Of a stretch of 9,260 nucleotides of DNA, positions 1-6,538 are shown one piece after another. The stretch spans positions 1-9,260 of the forward strand of contig JAVHVN010000056.1 of the NCBI GenBank assembly GCA_032160545.1, written 5' to 3'. The DNA is from DATGFB01 sp032160545 (GTDB lineage Bacteria; Actinomycetota; Actinomycetes; Mycobacteriales; Jatrophihabitantaceae). Position numbers and translations under genes: made by a program. The notes under the pieces are model-generated. The model worked only from the letters and a program-made list of their open reading frames with translations. It ran no database searches and was not told the DNA's origin. Within the stretch, counting starts at the first letter, position 1. Each line of letters starts with the position of its first letter.

Positions 1-870
1 GTCCTCTGGGAGCGGATGACCTTCGGTGCCGACGGCGCCGGCGACAACCGGTTCTGGTGGACGCGGCCCACCGGTGAGCTGCTCGTGCCGGTGCCTGACA
101 ACTGCATCGACGTCCCGTTCACGGTCACCTTCGTCGTCGCGGCCGAGCCGGGCGCCGACAAGCCGCTGACGGTGGGGGGCCCAGGCGTGCCTCCGGTTAC
201 CGGCACGATCACCGGTGAGAGGACCCGGATCACCGTCGCCGTTCCGGCCGAGGTCGAGCTCAAGGACGTGATCAACAACGTGGGCGGCATCGTTCTCGTG
301 TCCGGGCACGGTGCGGACCGCGGGTTCCAGGAGGTCGACCACGGGCAGTACGACCAGCCCGTCGAGGTGTTCGCCGCGTGCGGCAATGGCATGGCGATCC
401 GCCGCAGCGCCGGCGGGCAGGCCGGCTGGTTCGACGACGACTTCTTCATGTACTACGAGGACACCGATCTGTCCTGGCGGTTGCGCTCCGCGGGTTGGTC
501 CATCCGCTACGTCCCGACCGCGCAGCTGCGTCACATCCACTCCGCGAGCAGCAAGGAGTGGTCGCCGAGGTGGGTCTTCCACGTCGAGCGCAACCGGCTG
601 CTCATGCTGACGAAGGATGCGACCCCCCGCCTCGCCGCCGGGGCGCTCGCCCGCTTCGTCCTGACCACCGGCTCGATGGCGCTGCGGTCGGCCCGGGAGG
701 CCGCCCATACGCGCCGGCGACCTGCCGTGCGGGCACACCTGCTCCGGGCACACGTGCTGCTGTCCTACCTGCGGCTCACGCCGCGCATGATCGTGCGGCG
801 CCGTCGGATCGCCGCGCAGGCCACCGTCCCTCGTGCCGTGCTGCAGCGCGAACTGGTCGTGAAGCGGTGA
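1..870 (+). CDS. GT2 family glycosyltransferase (rhamnosyltransferase-like), C-terminal part, 5' end outside window
   Basis: The frame is open from base 1 to the TGA at 868-870 (289 codons). The first ATG, at 16, is probably internal, because the N-terminal nucleotide-sugar half of a GT2 enzyme is missing and must lie upstream. Numbering from base 1, residues about 11-88 are a beta-rich stretch with alternating hydrophobics that is not part of the core GT-A fold. The typical GT2 acceptor half then resumes: a Cys-Gly-Asn-Gly segment at 127-130, Phe-Asp-Asp-Asp-Phe-Phe at 144-149, and the catalytic-type Tyr-Glu-Asp-Thr-Asp-Leu-Ser-Trp-Arg at 152-160. An Arg-His-Ile-His-Ser block (177-181) and an Arg-Asn-Arg-Leu-Leu segment (197-201) follow. 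The Arg-rich amphipathic tail suggests binding at the inner membrane face. The family usually adds rhamnose or related sugars to lipid-linked glycans. With rfbB and rfbD nearby, a dTDP-rhamnose donor is a reasonable inference, but the sugar specificity is not proven. It is seven bases from the next gene, so probably the same operon. Confidence 0.9.
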   Translation, partial: VLWERMTFGADGAGDNRFWWTRPTGELLVPVPDNCIDVPFTVTFVVAAEPGADKPLTVGGPGVPPVTGTITGERTRITVAVPAEVELKDVINNVGGIVLVSGHGADRGFQEVDHGQYDQPVEVFAACGNGMAIRRSAGGQAGWFDDDFFMYYEDTDLSWRLRSAGWSIRYVPTAQLRHIHSASSKEWSPRWVFHVERNRLLMLTKDATPRLAAGALARFVLTTGSMALRSAREAAHTRRRPAVRAHLLRAHVLLSYLRLTPRMIVRRRRIAAQATVPRAVLQRELVVKR

Positions 871-877
871 TGGACTC

Positions 878-2431
878 GTGACGGAGACTCCTCGCCGCGT
901 GGGCATCTACAACCGGTTCTGGCGTTCGCAGGGTGGCGGCGAACGCCACTCGGGCATGGTCGCCGAACTGCTGGCCCGCAAGGGTCTCGAGGTCGATCTG
1001 CTGGGCCACGAGGAGGTCGACCTCGACGCCCTCGGCCGCCATCTCGGCCTGGACCTCTCCGGCTGCCGGCTACGCGTGCTGCCCGAGAACGGCGAGCAGC
1101 GCCTGTCGGAGATCACCGCGGAATACGACCTGTTCGTCAACGGCTCCTACATGTCCCGGCTGCCCTCGCGGGCCAAGCGATCGGCCTACCTCTGTTACTT
1201 CCCGACACCGCTGGGCCACGACCTCGCACCGTGGCGACGTACCGCCTCGCGAGTACTCGGCCGCCACATCCGACAAGTCGAACGCACCGACGTCGTCTAT
1301 GGCATCGGCTGGTTCCCGCCCGAGGGCGGCCGGCGGCGGAGCTGGACGTGGACGTCCGGCGCCTCGGAGCTCACGCTGGGTGCCGGACCGGCGGTCGGGC
1401 TGATCTTCGAGGCCGGCCGGCCTGGCCAGTCCGCGACCGAACTCGTCGTCCGCCTCGGCGGCGAGGAAGCGTTCCGCACCAAGGTCGGGCCGGACTTCAG
1501 CCACCACGAGATCGCGCTGCCCGAGAGCAGCTCACCGCGCGTGCTGCGCTTCGAATCGGAGACCTTCGTCTCGGGGCCGGCCGATACCCGTGAGCTGGGT
1601 GTCGCGGTGTCACGCCTGCGCCCGTCGACCGCGTCCCGCGATCCGCGTCGAGTGGTCGCTGAGCGATTTCCCTGGCTGCTCGTCGAGCAACTGGACGACA
1701 GCTATCTCGACACGTACGACGTGGTGCTCGCCAATTCCCGCTTCACCCGCGGCTGGATCCGCCGCTTCTGGCGACGCGAGGCAGAGGTGCTCTATCCCCC
1801 GATCCAGGTGGAGCGATTCCATCCGGCTGCCGAACGCTCGCCGTCGATCGTCGTCGCGGGCCGATTCTTCGCCCCCAGACACGGGCACTCCAAGCGCCAG
1901 CTCGAGCAGGTGCAGACCTTCGCGCGGATGGTCGACGCCGGCCTGCTGCTCGGCTGGACCCTGCATGTCATCGGCGGTTGCGAGCCGAGCCAGCGCGCCT
2001 ACGTCGACAAGGTCCGAGCGGCCGGCTTCGGTTACCGTGTCGAGTTGCACGTCAACGCGCCGCGGCAGGAACTCGAGGACATCATGTCGACGGCCTCCGT
2101 CGTCTGGTCGGCGACGGGATTCGGCGAGGACGAGACGGACGCGCCCTGGGCGAGCGAGCATTTCGGCATGACCACCGTCGAGGCGATGGCAGCCGGCTGC
2201 GTCCCGGTGGTCATCGACCGCGCCGGCCAGCGCGAGATCGTCCGGCAGGGGATGGACGGCTTCCGCTGGACGACGCTTCGTGAACTGGCAGAGCGCACCG
2301 TCCAGATCGTCCTGGACGATCGGCTGCGTGCCCGCATGTCGGCTTCGTCGGTTGCCCGCGCCCAGCTGTACTCCGACGCCGCGTTCGCCCGGCGCCTCGA
2401 CGACCTGGTCCAGCGTTATGAGCTGTTCTGA
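878..2431 (+). CDS. GT4-type (GT-B) glycosyltransferase with internal beta-rich insertion
   Basis: The protein has 517 aa. The GTG at 878 is chosen because the N-terminal beta strand and glycine-rich loop (Gly-Gly-Gly-Glu-Arg at 19-23) begin soon after it, as in GT4 enzymes, and because it lies seven bases after the previous stop. The ribosome site is weak, consistent with translational coupling. The N-terminal GT-B domain spans about 7-140. Residues about 145-250 are a beta-rich insertion with a Trp-Thr-Trp-Thr start and an Asp-Thr-Arg-Glu-Leu-Gly-Val end. The acceptor-side fold resumes from about 255 (Ala-Asn-Ser-Arg-Phe at 285-289). The C-terminal donor domain carries Val-Ala-Gly-Arg-Phe at 326-330 and an E-x7-E motif (Glu427, Glu435) typical of retaining GT4 enzymes. 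There is no signal peptide or membrane segment, so it should act on the cytoplasmic face on a lipid-linked intermediate. Donor and acceptor cannot be read from the sequence. Confidence 0.93.
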   Translation: MTETPRRVGIYNRFWRSQGGGERHSGMVAELLARKGLEVDLLGHEEVDLDALGRHLGLDLSGCRLRVLPENGEQRLSEITAEYDLFVNGSYMSRLPSRAKRSAYLCYFPTPLGHDLAPWRRTASRVLGRHIRQVERTDVVYGIGWFPPEGGRRRSWTWTSGASELTLGAGPAVGLIFEAGRPGQSATELVVRLGGEEAFRTKVGPDFSHHEIALPESSSPRVLRFESETFVSGPADTRELGVAVSRLRPSTASRDPRRVVAERFPWLLVEQLDDSYLDTYDVVLANSRFTRGWIRRFWRREAEVLYPPIQVERFHPAAERSPSIVVAGRFFAPRHGHSKRQLEQVQTFARMVDAGLLLGWTLHVIGGCEPSQRAYVDKVRAAGFGYRVELHVNAPRQELEDIMSTASVVWSATGFGEDETDAPWASEHFGMTTVEAMAAGCVPVVIDRAGQREIVRQGMDGFRWTTLRELAERTVQIVLDDRLRARMSASSVARAQLYSDAAFARRLDDLVQRYELF

Positions 2432-2463
2432 CGCCGTCGGCCGTTCGCGGCGCATACCTCATC

Positions 2464-2489
2464 GTCCGGGACTGCCGCCGAGCCCGGAC
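2464..2489 (+). other. Intercistronic hairpin between the two GT4 genes
   Basis: The arms gtccggg (2464-2470) and cccggac (2483-2489) are perfect complements around a 12-base loop, inside the 72-base gap between the two GT4 genes. No T-run follows, so a classical intrinsic terminator is not indicated. It could be an mRNA-processing or stability element or partial attenuation, or chance in GC-rich DNA. Confidence 0.3.
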
Positions 2490-2503
2490 CGCCTGAGCCA
2501 CCC

Positions 2504-3601
2504 GTGCCCAGGTTCGCCCTGAAGGTCGCGCTCGACGCGACCCCCCTCGCCGGGACGCGAACCGGCATCGGCCGCTACGTCGAACACCTGGTTCGCGACC
2601 TTGCAACCCGGCCGGAGCTCGACGTGCGCCTGGCCGCCTTCACCACGCGGCACCGATCGGCGCTGCGTGACGAGCCGGCCCGGCTGGTGCACCGGCCGGT
2701 GCCGGCCCGGCTCCTGCAGCGAGCCTGGCTGCACGGGGACCGGCCGTCGGCCGAACTCGTTGTCGGCCGTGTCGACGTCGTCCACGGGACGAACTTCGTC
2801 CTGCCCCCGCCGCGTCGTGCCGCGGGGGTGGTGACCGTGCACGATCTCTCCTTCGCTCGGTTCCCCGAACTCGTCGACACCGCCTCGCTGGCGTATCGCA
2901 CGCTCGTGCCGCGAGCGCTGCAGCGCGCCGCGAAAGTCCTCACACCGACCCGCGCCGTCGCCGACGAGGTCGGCAGCCGGTACGGCGTGAGCGGCGACCG
3001 GCTGGTCGTCACGCCGCTCGGGGTCGACGAATCGTGGTTCACCGCTGCCGACGAGGGCCCCGTCACAGGCATGCCGGCCGAGTACGTCGTCGCCGTGGGT
3101 ACGCTCGAACCCCGCAAGGGCCTCGACGTCCTGCTCGACGCCTACCGCCTGCTCGCCGCCGGTTCGGCCGACGTGCCGCCGCTGCTTCTGGTCGGCCCGC
3201 AGGGATGGGGCCCAGGGCTCGACATCTCCGGGCTGGATGACGACCGCATCGTGCTGACCGGATTCGTGCCGCAGGCGACGCTGCGCCGTCTGGTGGCGCA
3301 CGCCCGGGTGCTGGTGTTCCCGTCCCGCTACGAGGGTTTCGGGCTGCCGGTGCTCGAGGCATTGGCGTGCGGTACGCCGGTGGTGGCGAGCGACGTGCCG
3401 GCCGTGAGCGAGGTGCTCGGCGGCCACGGTCGGCTCGTCCCGCCCGGCGATGACGAGGCGCTCGCGGCGGCCCTCGAGACCGCGCTCTGGACACCACCGT
3501 CGGCCCTCGAACTGGTCGCCGGCGCGGAGCACGCTCGCACGTTTACCTGGCGCCGCTGCGCCGATCTGACTGCCGACGCCTACCTCGCCGCCACGGCCTG
3601 A
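2504..3601 (+). CDS. GT4 family glycosyltransferase
   Basis: The protein has 365 aa, a usual length for compact GT4 enzymes. GTG 2504 is the only possible start codon after the upstream gene's stop, which is in the same frame (2429-2431). The N-terminus has the family pattern Asp-Ala-Thr-Pro-Leu (11-15) then Thr-Gly-Ile-Gly-Arg-Tyr (20-25). Thr-Val-His-Asp-Leu-Ser is at 111-116. The donor domain begins with Val-Gly-Thr-Leu-Glu-Pro-Arg-Lys-Gly (198-206). The E-x7-E motif is Glu277 and Glu285 in a Tyr-Glu-Gly-Phe-Gly-Leu-Pro context, followed by Gly-Thr-Pro-Val-Val-Ala. This pattern is common in mannosyl-, rhamnosyl- and glucosyltransferases of O-antigen or wall-polymer loci, so the exact sugar is open. 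No membrane segment is seen. It is probably the last gene of the plus-strand operon, since a strong inverted repeat follows directly. The Shine-Dalgarno match upstream of the GTG is poor. Confidence 0.94.
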   Translation: MPRFALKVALDATPLAGTRTGIGRYVEHLVRDLATRPELDVRLAAFTTRHRSALRDEPARLVHRPVPARLLQRAWLHGDRPSAELVVGRVDVVHGTNFVLPPPRRAAGVVTVHDLSFARFPELVDTASLAYRTLVPRALQRAAKVLTPTRAVADEVGSRYGVSGDRLVVTPLGVDESWFTAADEGPVTGMPAEYVVAVGTLEPRKGLDVLLDAYRLLAAGSADVPPLLLVGPQGWGPGLDISGLDDDRIVLTGFVPQATLRRLVAHARVLVFPSRYEGFGLPVLEALACGTPVVASDVPAVSEVLGGHGRLVPPGDDEALAAALETALWTPPSALELVAGAEHARTFTWRRCADLTADAYLAATA

Positions 3602-3606
3602 CGCGA

Positions 3607-3670
3607 GCCCGCGCGGGCCGCGGGTGTCCTCCGACTGCGTCGACACCCGCGGGCGCGGCGCTACCCGCGG
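3607..3670. terminator. Probable bidirectional terminator between convergent operons
   Basis: The 79-base gap between the convergent GT4 and rfbD genes holds a perfect 11-bp inverted repeat, ccgcgggtgtc (3618-3628) and gacacccgcgg (3642-3652), with a 13-base loop. Directly to its left is a 12-bp perfect palindrome, gcccgcgcgggc (3607-3618). A further acccgcgg at 3663-3670 offers an alternative partner for the left arm. There is no T-run, which is common for terminators of high-GC actinobacteria. Position and symmetry suit termination from both sides. Confidence 0.65.
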
Positions 3671-3680
3671 CGGCGCGTGC

Positions 3681-4562
3681 TCACGTCGATCGAAAGGCGT
3701 CCGCGGCCGACGCGAATGCCGCGGCGAGCGAGTCGCGCCACGGCGGCATGGGCGTCAGCCCTGCGGCGCGCCAGGCGGCGTCGGAGAGCACCGAGTAGGC
3801 GGGGCGCGGGGCCGCCGAAGGGTAAGCGTCACTCGTCGTCGGCAGCACGCGGTCGGGATCGGCCCCGAGTTCCTCGAAGATCGCCCGGGCGAACCCGTAC
3901 CAGGTCGTCGCGCCCGACCCGGTGCAGTGGTAGATGCCGGCCGGGGCAGGCGCGCTACCCAACTGCACCAGAGCACGAGCCAGGTCGGCTGACCACGTCG
4001 GCGAACCGTGCTGGTCGTCGACCACGGTCAGGGTTTCGCGCTCGCGTTCGAGGCGGGCCATCGTCCGGACGAAGTTCGAGCCGGTCGAGCCGTAGACCCA
4101 CGCGGTGCGGACGACTGAGGCGCCCTCGGGGTGCAGCTCACGCACAGCGAGTTCGCCCGCGAGCTTGGTGCGGCCGTAGGCGGACCGTGGCGCGGGCGGG
4201 TCCGCGACCTCGTAGGGCTCGGTCGCGTCGCCGGCGAAGACGTAGTCGGTGGAGACGTGCACCAGCCGCCCACCGGCTCGCTTCATCGCGGCGGCGAGAT
4301 AGCCCGGCCCGGTGGCGTTCACGCGGTAGGCGAGCTCCTCGTTCTGCTCCGCGGCATCGACCTTCGTGTACGCCGCGGCGTTGAGCAGGACGTCCGGGGC
4401 GAACTCCTTGACCGCCGCGTCGACGGCCGCCGAGTCGGTGACGTCGAGGTCCGAGGAGCCGACGGCCAGGACGGTGTCATCGCCGTCGTCGAGCACCGCC
4501 TGCAGGTCGGACCCGAGCTGGCCGGACGCGCCGGTGACGAGCCAGCGACGGGCACCGGTCAT
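3681..4562 (-). CDS. rfbD: dTDP-4-dehydrorhamnose reductase (RmlD)
   Basis: The protein has 293 aa, the usual RmlD length. It catalyses the last step of dTDP-L-rhamnose synthesis: NAD(P)H-dependent reduction of dTDP-4-dehydro-L-rhamnose in the cytosol. It is an SDR-type Rossmann protein with the nucleotide loop Thr-Gly-Ala-Ser-Gly-Gln-Leu-Gly at 10-17. Asn-Ala-Ala-Ala-Tyr-Thr is at 61-66, the catalytic region Ser-Thr-Asp-Tyr-Val-Phe at 104-109, the YxxxK pair is Tyr129 and Lys133, and the substrate-loop pattern Gly-Ser-Pro-Thr-Trp is at 186-190. The ATG at 4562 is chosen over upstream in-frame starts because it places the Rossmann strand at the N-terminus. It also overlaps the rfbB stop as ATGA (4562-4559), and gagg sits seven bases before it. 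It is translationally coupled to rfbB. Confidence 0.96.
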   Translation of the reverse strand: MTGARRWLVTGASGQLGSDLQAVLDDGDDTVLAVGSSDLDVTDSAAVDAAVKEFAPDVLLNAAAYTKVDAAEQNEELAYRVNATGPGYLAAAMKRAGGRLVHVSTDYVFAGDATEPYEVADPPAPRSAYGRTKLAGELAVRELHPEGASVVRTAWVYGSTGSNFVRTMARLERERETLTVVDDQHGSPTWSADLARALVQLGSAPAPAGIYHCTGSGATTWYGFARAIFEELGADPDRVLPTTSDAYPSAAPRPAYSVLSDAAWRAAGLTPMPPWRDSLAAAFASAADAFRST

Positions 4563-5554
4563 TGGCCGGCCTCGGCGTAGCGCGCCTCGACGGCGGACTT
4601 CGCGGGCTCCCACCACGCGCGGTTGGCCGCGTACCAGTCGATCGTCTGCCGCAGACCGGCGCGCAGATCGGTGTAGCGCGGACTCCAGCCGAGTTCGTCG
4701 CGTAGCCGCGAGGCGTCGATCGCGTAGCGAAGGTCATGACCCGCCCGGTCGGCGACGTGCTCGTACCAGTCGGGCGGCTTGCCCATGAGTTCCAGAACGA
4801 CCTCGATCACCTCGCGGTTGTTCTTCTCGCCGTCTGCGCCGATCAGGTACGTCTCCCCGGAGGCACCCTTGTCGATGATCGTCCAGACTGCCGCGTTGTG
4901 GTCGTCGACGTGGATCCAGTCGCGGACGTTCGCGCCCGCCCCGTACAGCTTGGGGCGGATGCCGCTGAGGACGTTGGTGATCTGACGCGGGATGAACTTC
5001 TCGATGTGCTGATAGGGACCGTAGTTGTTCGAGCAGTTGGAGATGGTCGCCGCGACTCCGAACGAGCGCACCCATGCGCGCACCAGCAGGTCCGAGCCGG
5101 CCTTCGTCGAGCTGTAGGGGCTGGACGGGTTGTATGCGGTATCGGGAGTGAACTTCGCGGGATCGTCCAGCTCGAGGTCGCCGTAGACCTCGTCGGTCGA
5201 GATGTGATGCAGGCGGACCCCGTGCTTGCGCACCGCCTCGAGGATCGTGAAGGTGCCTACCAGGTTGGTGCGCACGAACGGCGACGGGTCGCGCAGCGAA
5301 TTGTCGTTGTGCGACTCGGCCGCGAAATGGACCACCAGGTCGGTGTCGCCGACCACCCGGTCGATCAGTTGCGGGTCGGCGATGTCCCCCTGGACGAACT
5401 CGATCCGATCGCGGACCGCGGCCAGGCTCTCGGTGCTCGCGGCGTACGTCAGGGCGTCGACCACCGTGATCTCGGCGTCCGGCCGGTGGGCGACGGTGTG
5501 ATGGACGAAGTTGGCCCCGATGAAGCCGGCCCCGCCTGTGACGAGAACGCGCAT
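4559..5554 (-). CDS. rfbB: dTDP-glucose 4,6-dehydratase (RmlB)
   Basis: The protein has 331 aa, standard for RmlB. It converts dTDP-D-glucose to dTDP-4-dehydro-6-deoxy-D-glucose with bound NAD+, the second step of the rhamnose pathway. An extended SDR fold is visible: Gly-Gly-Ala-Gly-Phe-Ile-Gly at 7-13, Phe-Ala-Ala-Glu-Ser-His at 77-82, and the dehydratase signature Thr120-Asp121-Glu122 in Ser-Thr-Asp-Glu-Val-Tyr-Gly. The YxxxK pair is Tyr147 and Lys151, and Asn-Asn-Tyr-Gly-Pro-Tyr-Gln at 176-182 is typical of the family. The ATG at 5554 is chosen because the protein then begins directly with the Rossmann strand and a strong ggaggt (complement of 5564-5569) sits nine bases upstream. A longer in-frame version from 5611 would lack these supports. 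It is first in a two-gene unit with rfbD. rmlA and rmlC are not in the window. Confidence 0.97.
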   Translation of the reverse strand: MRVLVTGGAGFIGANFVHHTVAHRPDAEITVVDALTYAASTESLAAVRDRIEFVQGDIADPQLIDRVVGDTDLVVHFAAESHNDNSLRDPSPFVRTNLVGTFTILEAVRKHGVRLHHISTDEVYGDLELDDPAKFTPDTAYNPSSPYSSTKAGSDLLVRAWVRSFGVAATISNCSNNYGPYQHIEKFIPRQITNVLSGIRPKLYGAGANVRDWIHVDDHNAAVWTIIDKGASGETYLIGADGEKNNREVIEVVLELMGKPPDWYEHVADRAGHDLRYAIDASRLRDELGWSPRYTDLRAGLRQTIDWYAANRAWWEPAKSAVEARYAEAGQ

Positions 5555-5563
5555 CAGGCGTTG

Positions 5564-5569
5564 ACCTCC
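5564..5569 (-). promoter_or_regulatory. Strong ribosome binding site of rfbB
   Basis: The complement reads ggaggt, nine bases before the ATG at 5554. It is the best Shine-Dalgarno match I noted in the window and decides the rfbB start against the upstream in-frame ATG. Confidence 0.8.
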
Positions 5570-5577
5570 GCTGTGTG

Positions 5578-5596
5578 GACCACTTGGTCGATTATC
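5578..5596 (-). promoter_or_regulatory. Candidate rfbB promoter -10 box with adjacent palindrome
   Basis: On the minus strand the complement of 5591-5596 reads gataat, a 5/6 match to the -10 consensus, about 37 bases before the rfbB ATG. No convincing -35 is seen. Just downstream, near the expected transcript start, lies gacca-ct-tggtc (5578-5589), a 12-base interrupted palindrome that could be a small operator or chance. It fits a separate promoter for rfbBD in the 113-base gap after the GT2 gene. Confidence 0.35.
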
Positions 5597-5667
5597 CCAG
5601 AAGACCCACACCGGCCAGCACGGCGAGACCGGGACCAGGCGCGATCACGTGGCGACTCGCCGGCGCG

Positions 5668-6384
5668 TCACCGCGCAGGTCGCTTGCGAAATCGCTCACG
5701 GACCAGGATGAGCACCGCCTCGACGCCGTCCCACCAGGTCAGCTTCTTGCCCTGCATACGTGACCGGGCTCGGTAGCTGATCGGCACCTCGTACGGGCGG
5801 ATGCCGCGCCGCAACAGCTTGCCGGTGACCTCGGCCTCCATGCCGAACCCGGCGTGCCGAACGTCGAGCTCGCGGTAGAGCGACGTCGGCATGAGCTTGA
5901 AGCAGGTCTCGAGGTCGCTGATGTAGACGTTGAACAAGACGTTCGCTGCCGTCGTGACCGCGCGGTTGCCAAGGACGTACAGATACGAGAACGCGTTGTG
6001 GCTGCCGAAGGTGCGGGTGCCGTAGACGACTTCGGCGTCCCCGCTCAGCACGGGCTCGAGCAGGGACGGGATCTCCCGCGGCGCATATTCCAGGTCGGCG
6101 TCGCAGATGATCATCAGGTCGCCGGTGGCCAGCTGTGCCGCGGTGCGGATCGACGCACCCTTGCCACGGTTCGCCGGTTGCAGCTGGATGTGCACGCGCT
6201 CGTCGCCGGCGATGTCGGGGTACGACTCGCGGGTCCCGTCCGTGCTGCCGTCGTCGACGATCACCAGCTCGACGTCACACGGATAGTCCACCGACAGCAC
6301 ATCCTTGACGGCGGCCGCGATCGTCGAGGCCTCGTTGTAGACCGGCATCAAAATCGACAGCTTCACTTCTGGGCCTTTAGTCAT
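5668..6384 (-). CDS. GT2 family glycosyltransferase, polyprenyl-phosphate sugar synthase-like
   Basis: The protein has 238 aa from ATG 6384. It is a compact GT-A enzyme resembling dolichol/polyprenyl-phosphate mannosyl- or glucosyltransferases. Visible motifs: Pro-Val-Tyr-Asn-Glu at 14-18, Asp-Asp-Gly-Ser-Thr-Asp-Gly-Thr at 44-51, Asn-Arg-Gly-Lys-Gly at 72-76, the metal-binding Asp95-Ala-Asp97, and Ser-Asp-Leu-Glu-Thr-Cys-Phe-Lys at 156-163. Gly-Phe-Gly-Met-Glu-Ala-Glu at 179-185 and a Ser-Tyr-Arg-Ala-Arg-Ser segment near 203-208 follow. No C-terminal membrane helices are present, so it is the soluble, membrane-associated type. It probably charges a lipid carrier from a nucleotide sugar, but the sugar is unknown. 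The start is uncertain: GTG 6366, giving 231 aa, follows aaagg with a seven-base spacer and puts the first strand right at the N-terminus. The ATG has no clear ribosome site. It is divergent from the LCP genes and probably transcribed apart from rfbBD. Confidence 0.9.
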   Translation of the reverse strand: MTKGPEVKLSILMPVYNEASTIAAAVKDVLSVDYPCDVELVIVDDGSTDGTRESYPDIAGDERVHIQLQPANRGKGASIRTAAQLATGDLMIICDADLEYAPREIPSLLEPVLSGDAEVVYGTRTFGSHNAFSYLYVLGNRAVTTAANVLFNVYISDLETCFKLMPTSLYRELDVRHAGFGMEAEVTGKLLRRGIRPYEVPISYRARSRMQGKKLTWWDGVEAVLILVRERFRKRPAR

Positions 6385-6538
6385 CGAAGGGTCGGGGGTG
6401 TCCGGCCAGCGGACGTTTGGCAGCGTAATGCGACTGGAGGGCAAAACCGAGCCCGATCGCATCGGAGCGGCCGGATCCGCCGATCCGCCCGCGCGGGGTG
6501 CACGGATTCGTCACCCTGCGCAACTAGGGTGGTTCGGC
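6385..6538. promoter_or_regulatory. Divergent promoter region between GT2 and first LCP gene
   Basis: These 154 bases separate the divergent genes. On the plus strand TAGGGT (6525-6530) fits the actinobacterial TANNNT -10 and ends eight bases before GTG 6539. It can also be read as a Shine-Dalgarno-like agggtgg. An inverted repeat caccct/agggtg (6512-6517 and 6526-6531) covers the same bases. On the minus strand tacgct (complement of 6422-6427) is a possible -10 for the GT2 gene. A tandem copy of gatccgcc occurs at 6474-6489. None of the -35 elements is convincing. Confidence 0.45.

Noticed and set aside
2459..3646. 395-codon minus-strand frame opposite the third glycosyltransferase
   Set aside because: Low-complexity Arg/Gly/His-rich translation with no motif, running through the terminator-like repeat. 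The plus-strand GT4 gene has E-x7-E and family signatures.
4736..5776. 346-codon plus-strand frame opposite rfbB
   Set aside because: Val/Asp/Arg-rich shadow of rfbB with no domain. It crosses from rfbB into the GT2 gene, which no real gene would plausibly do.
6474..6489. Tandem gatccgcc repeat as a possible regulatory iteron
   Set aside because: Only two 8-base copies in GC-rich DNA. There is no third copy or phase relation to a promoter, so chance is likely.
6398..6538. N-terminal extension of the first LCP protein from ATG 6398
   Set aside because: It would add 47 residues unlike LCP N-termini and would place coding sequence across the divergent promoter region. GTG 6539 has a nearby start signal.
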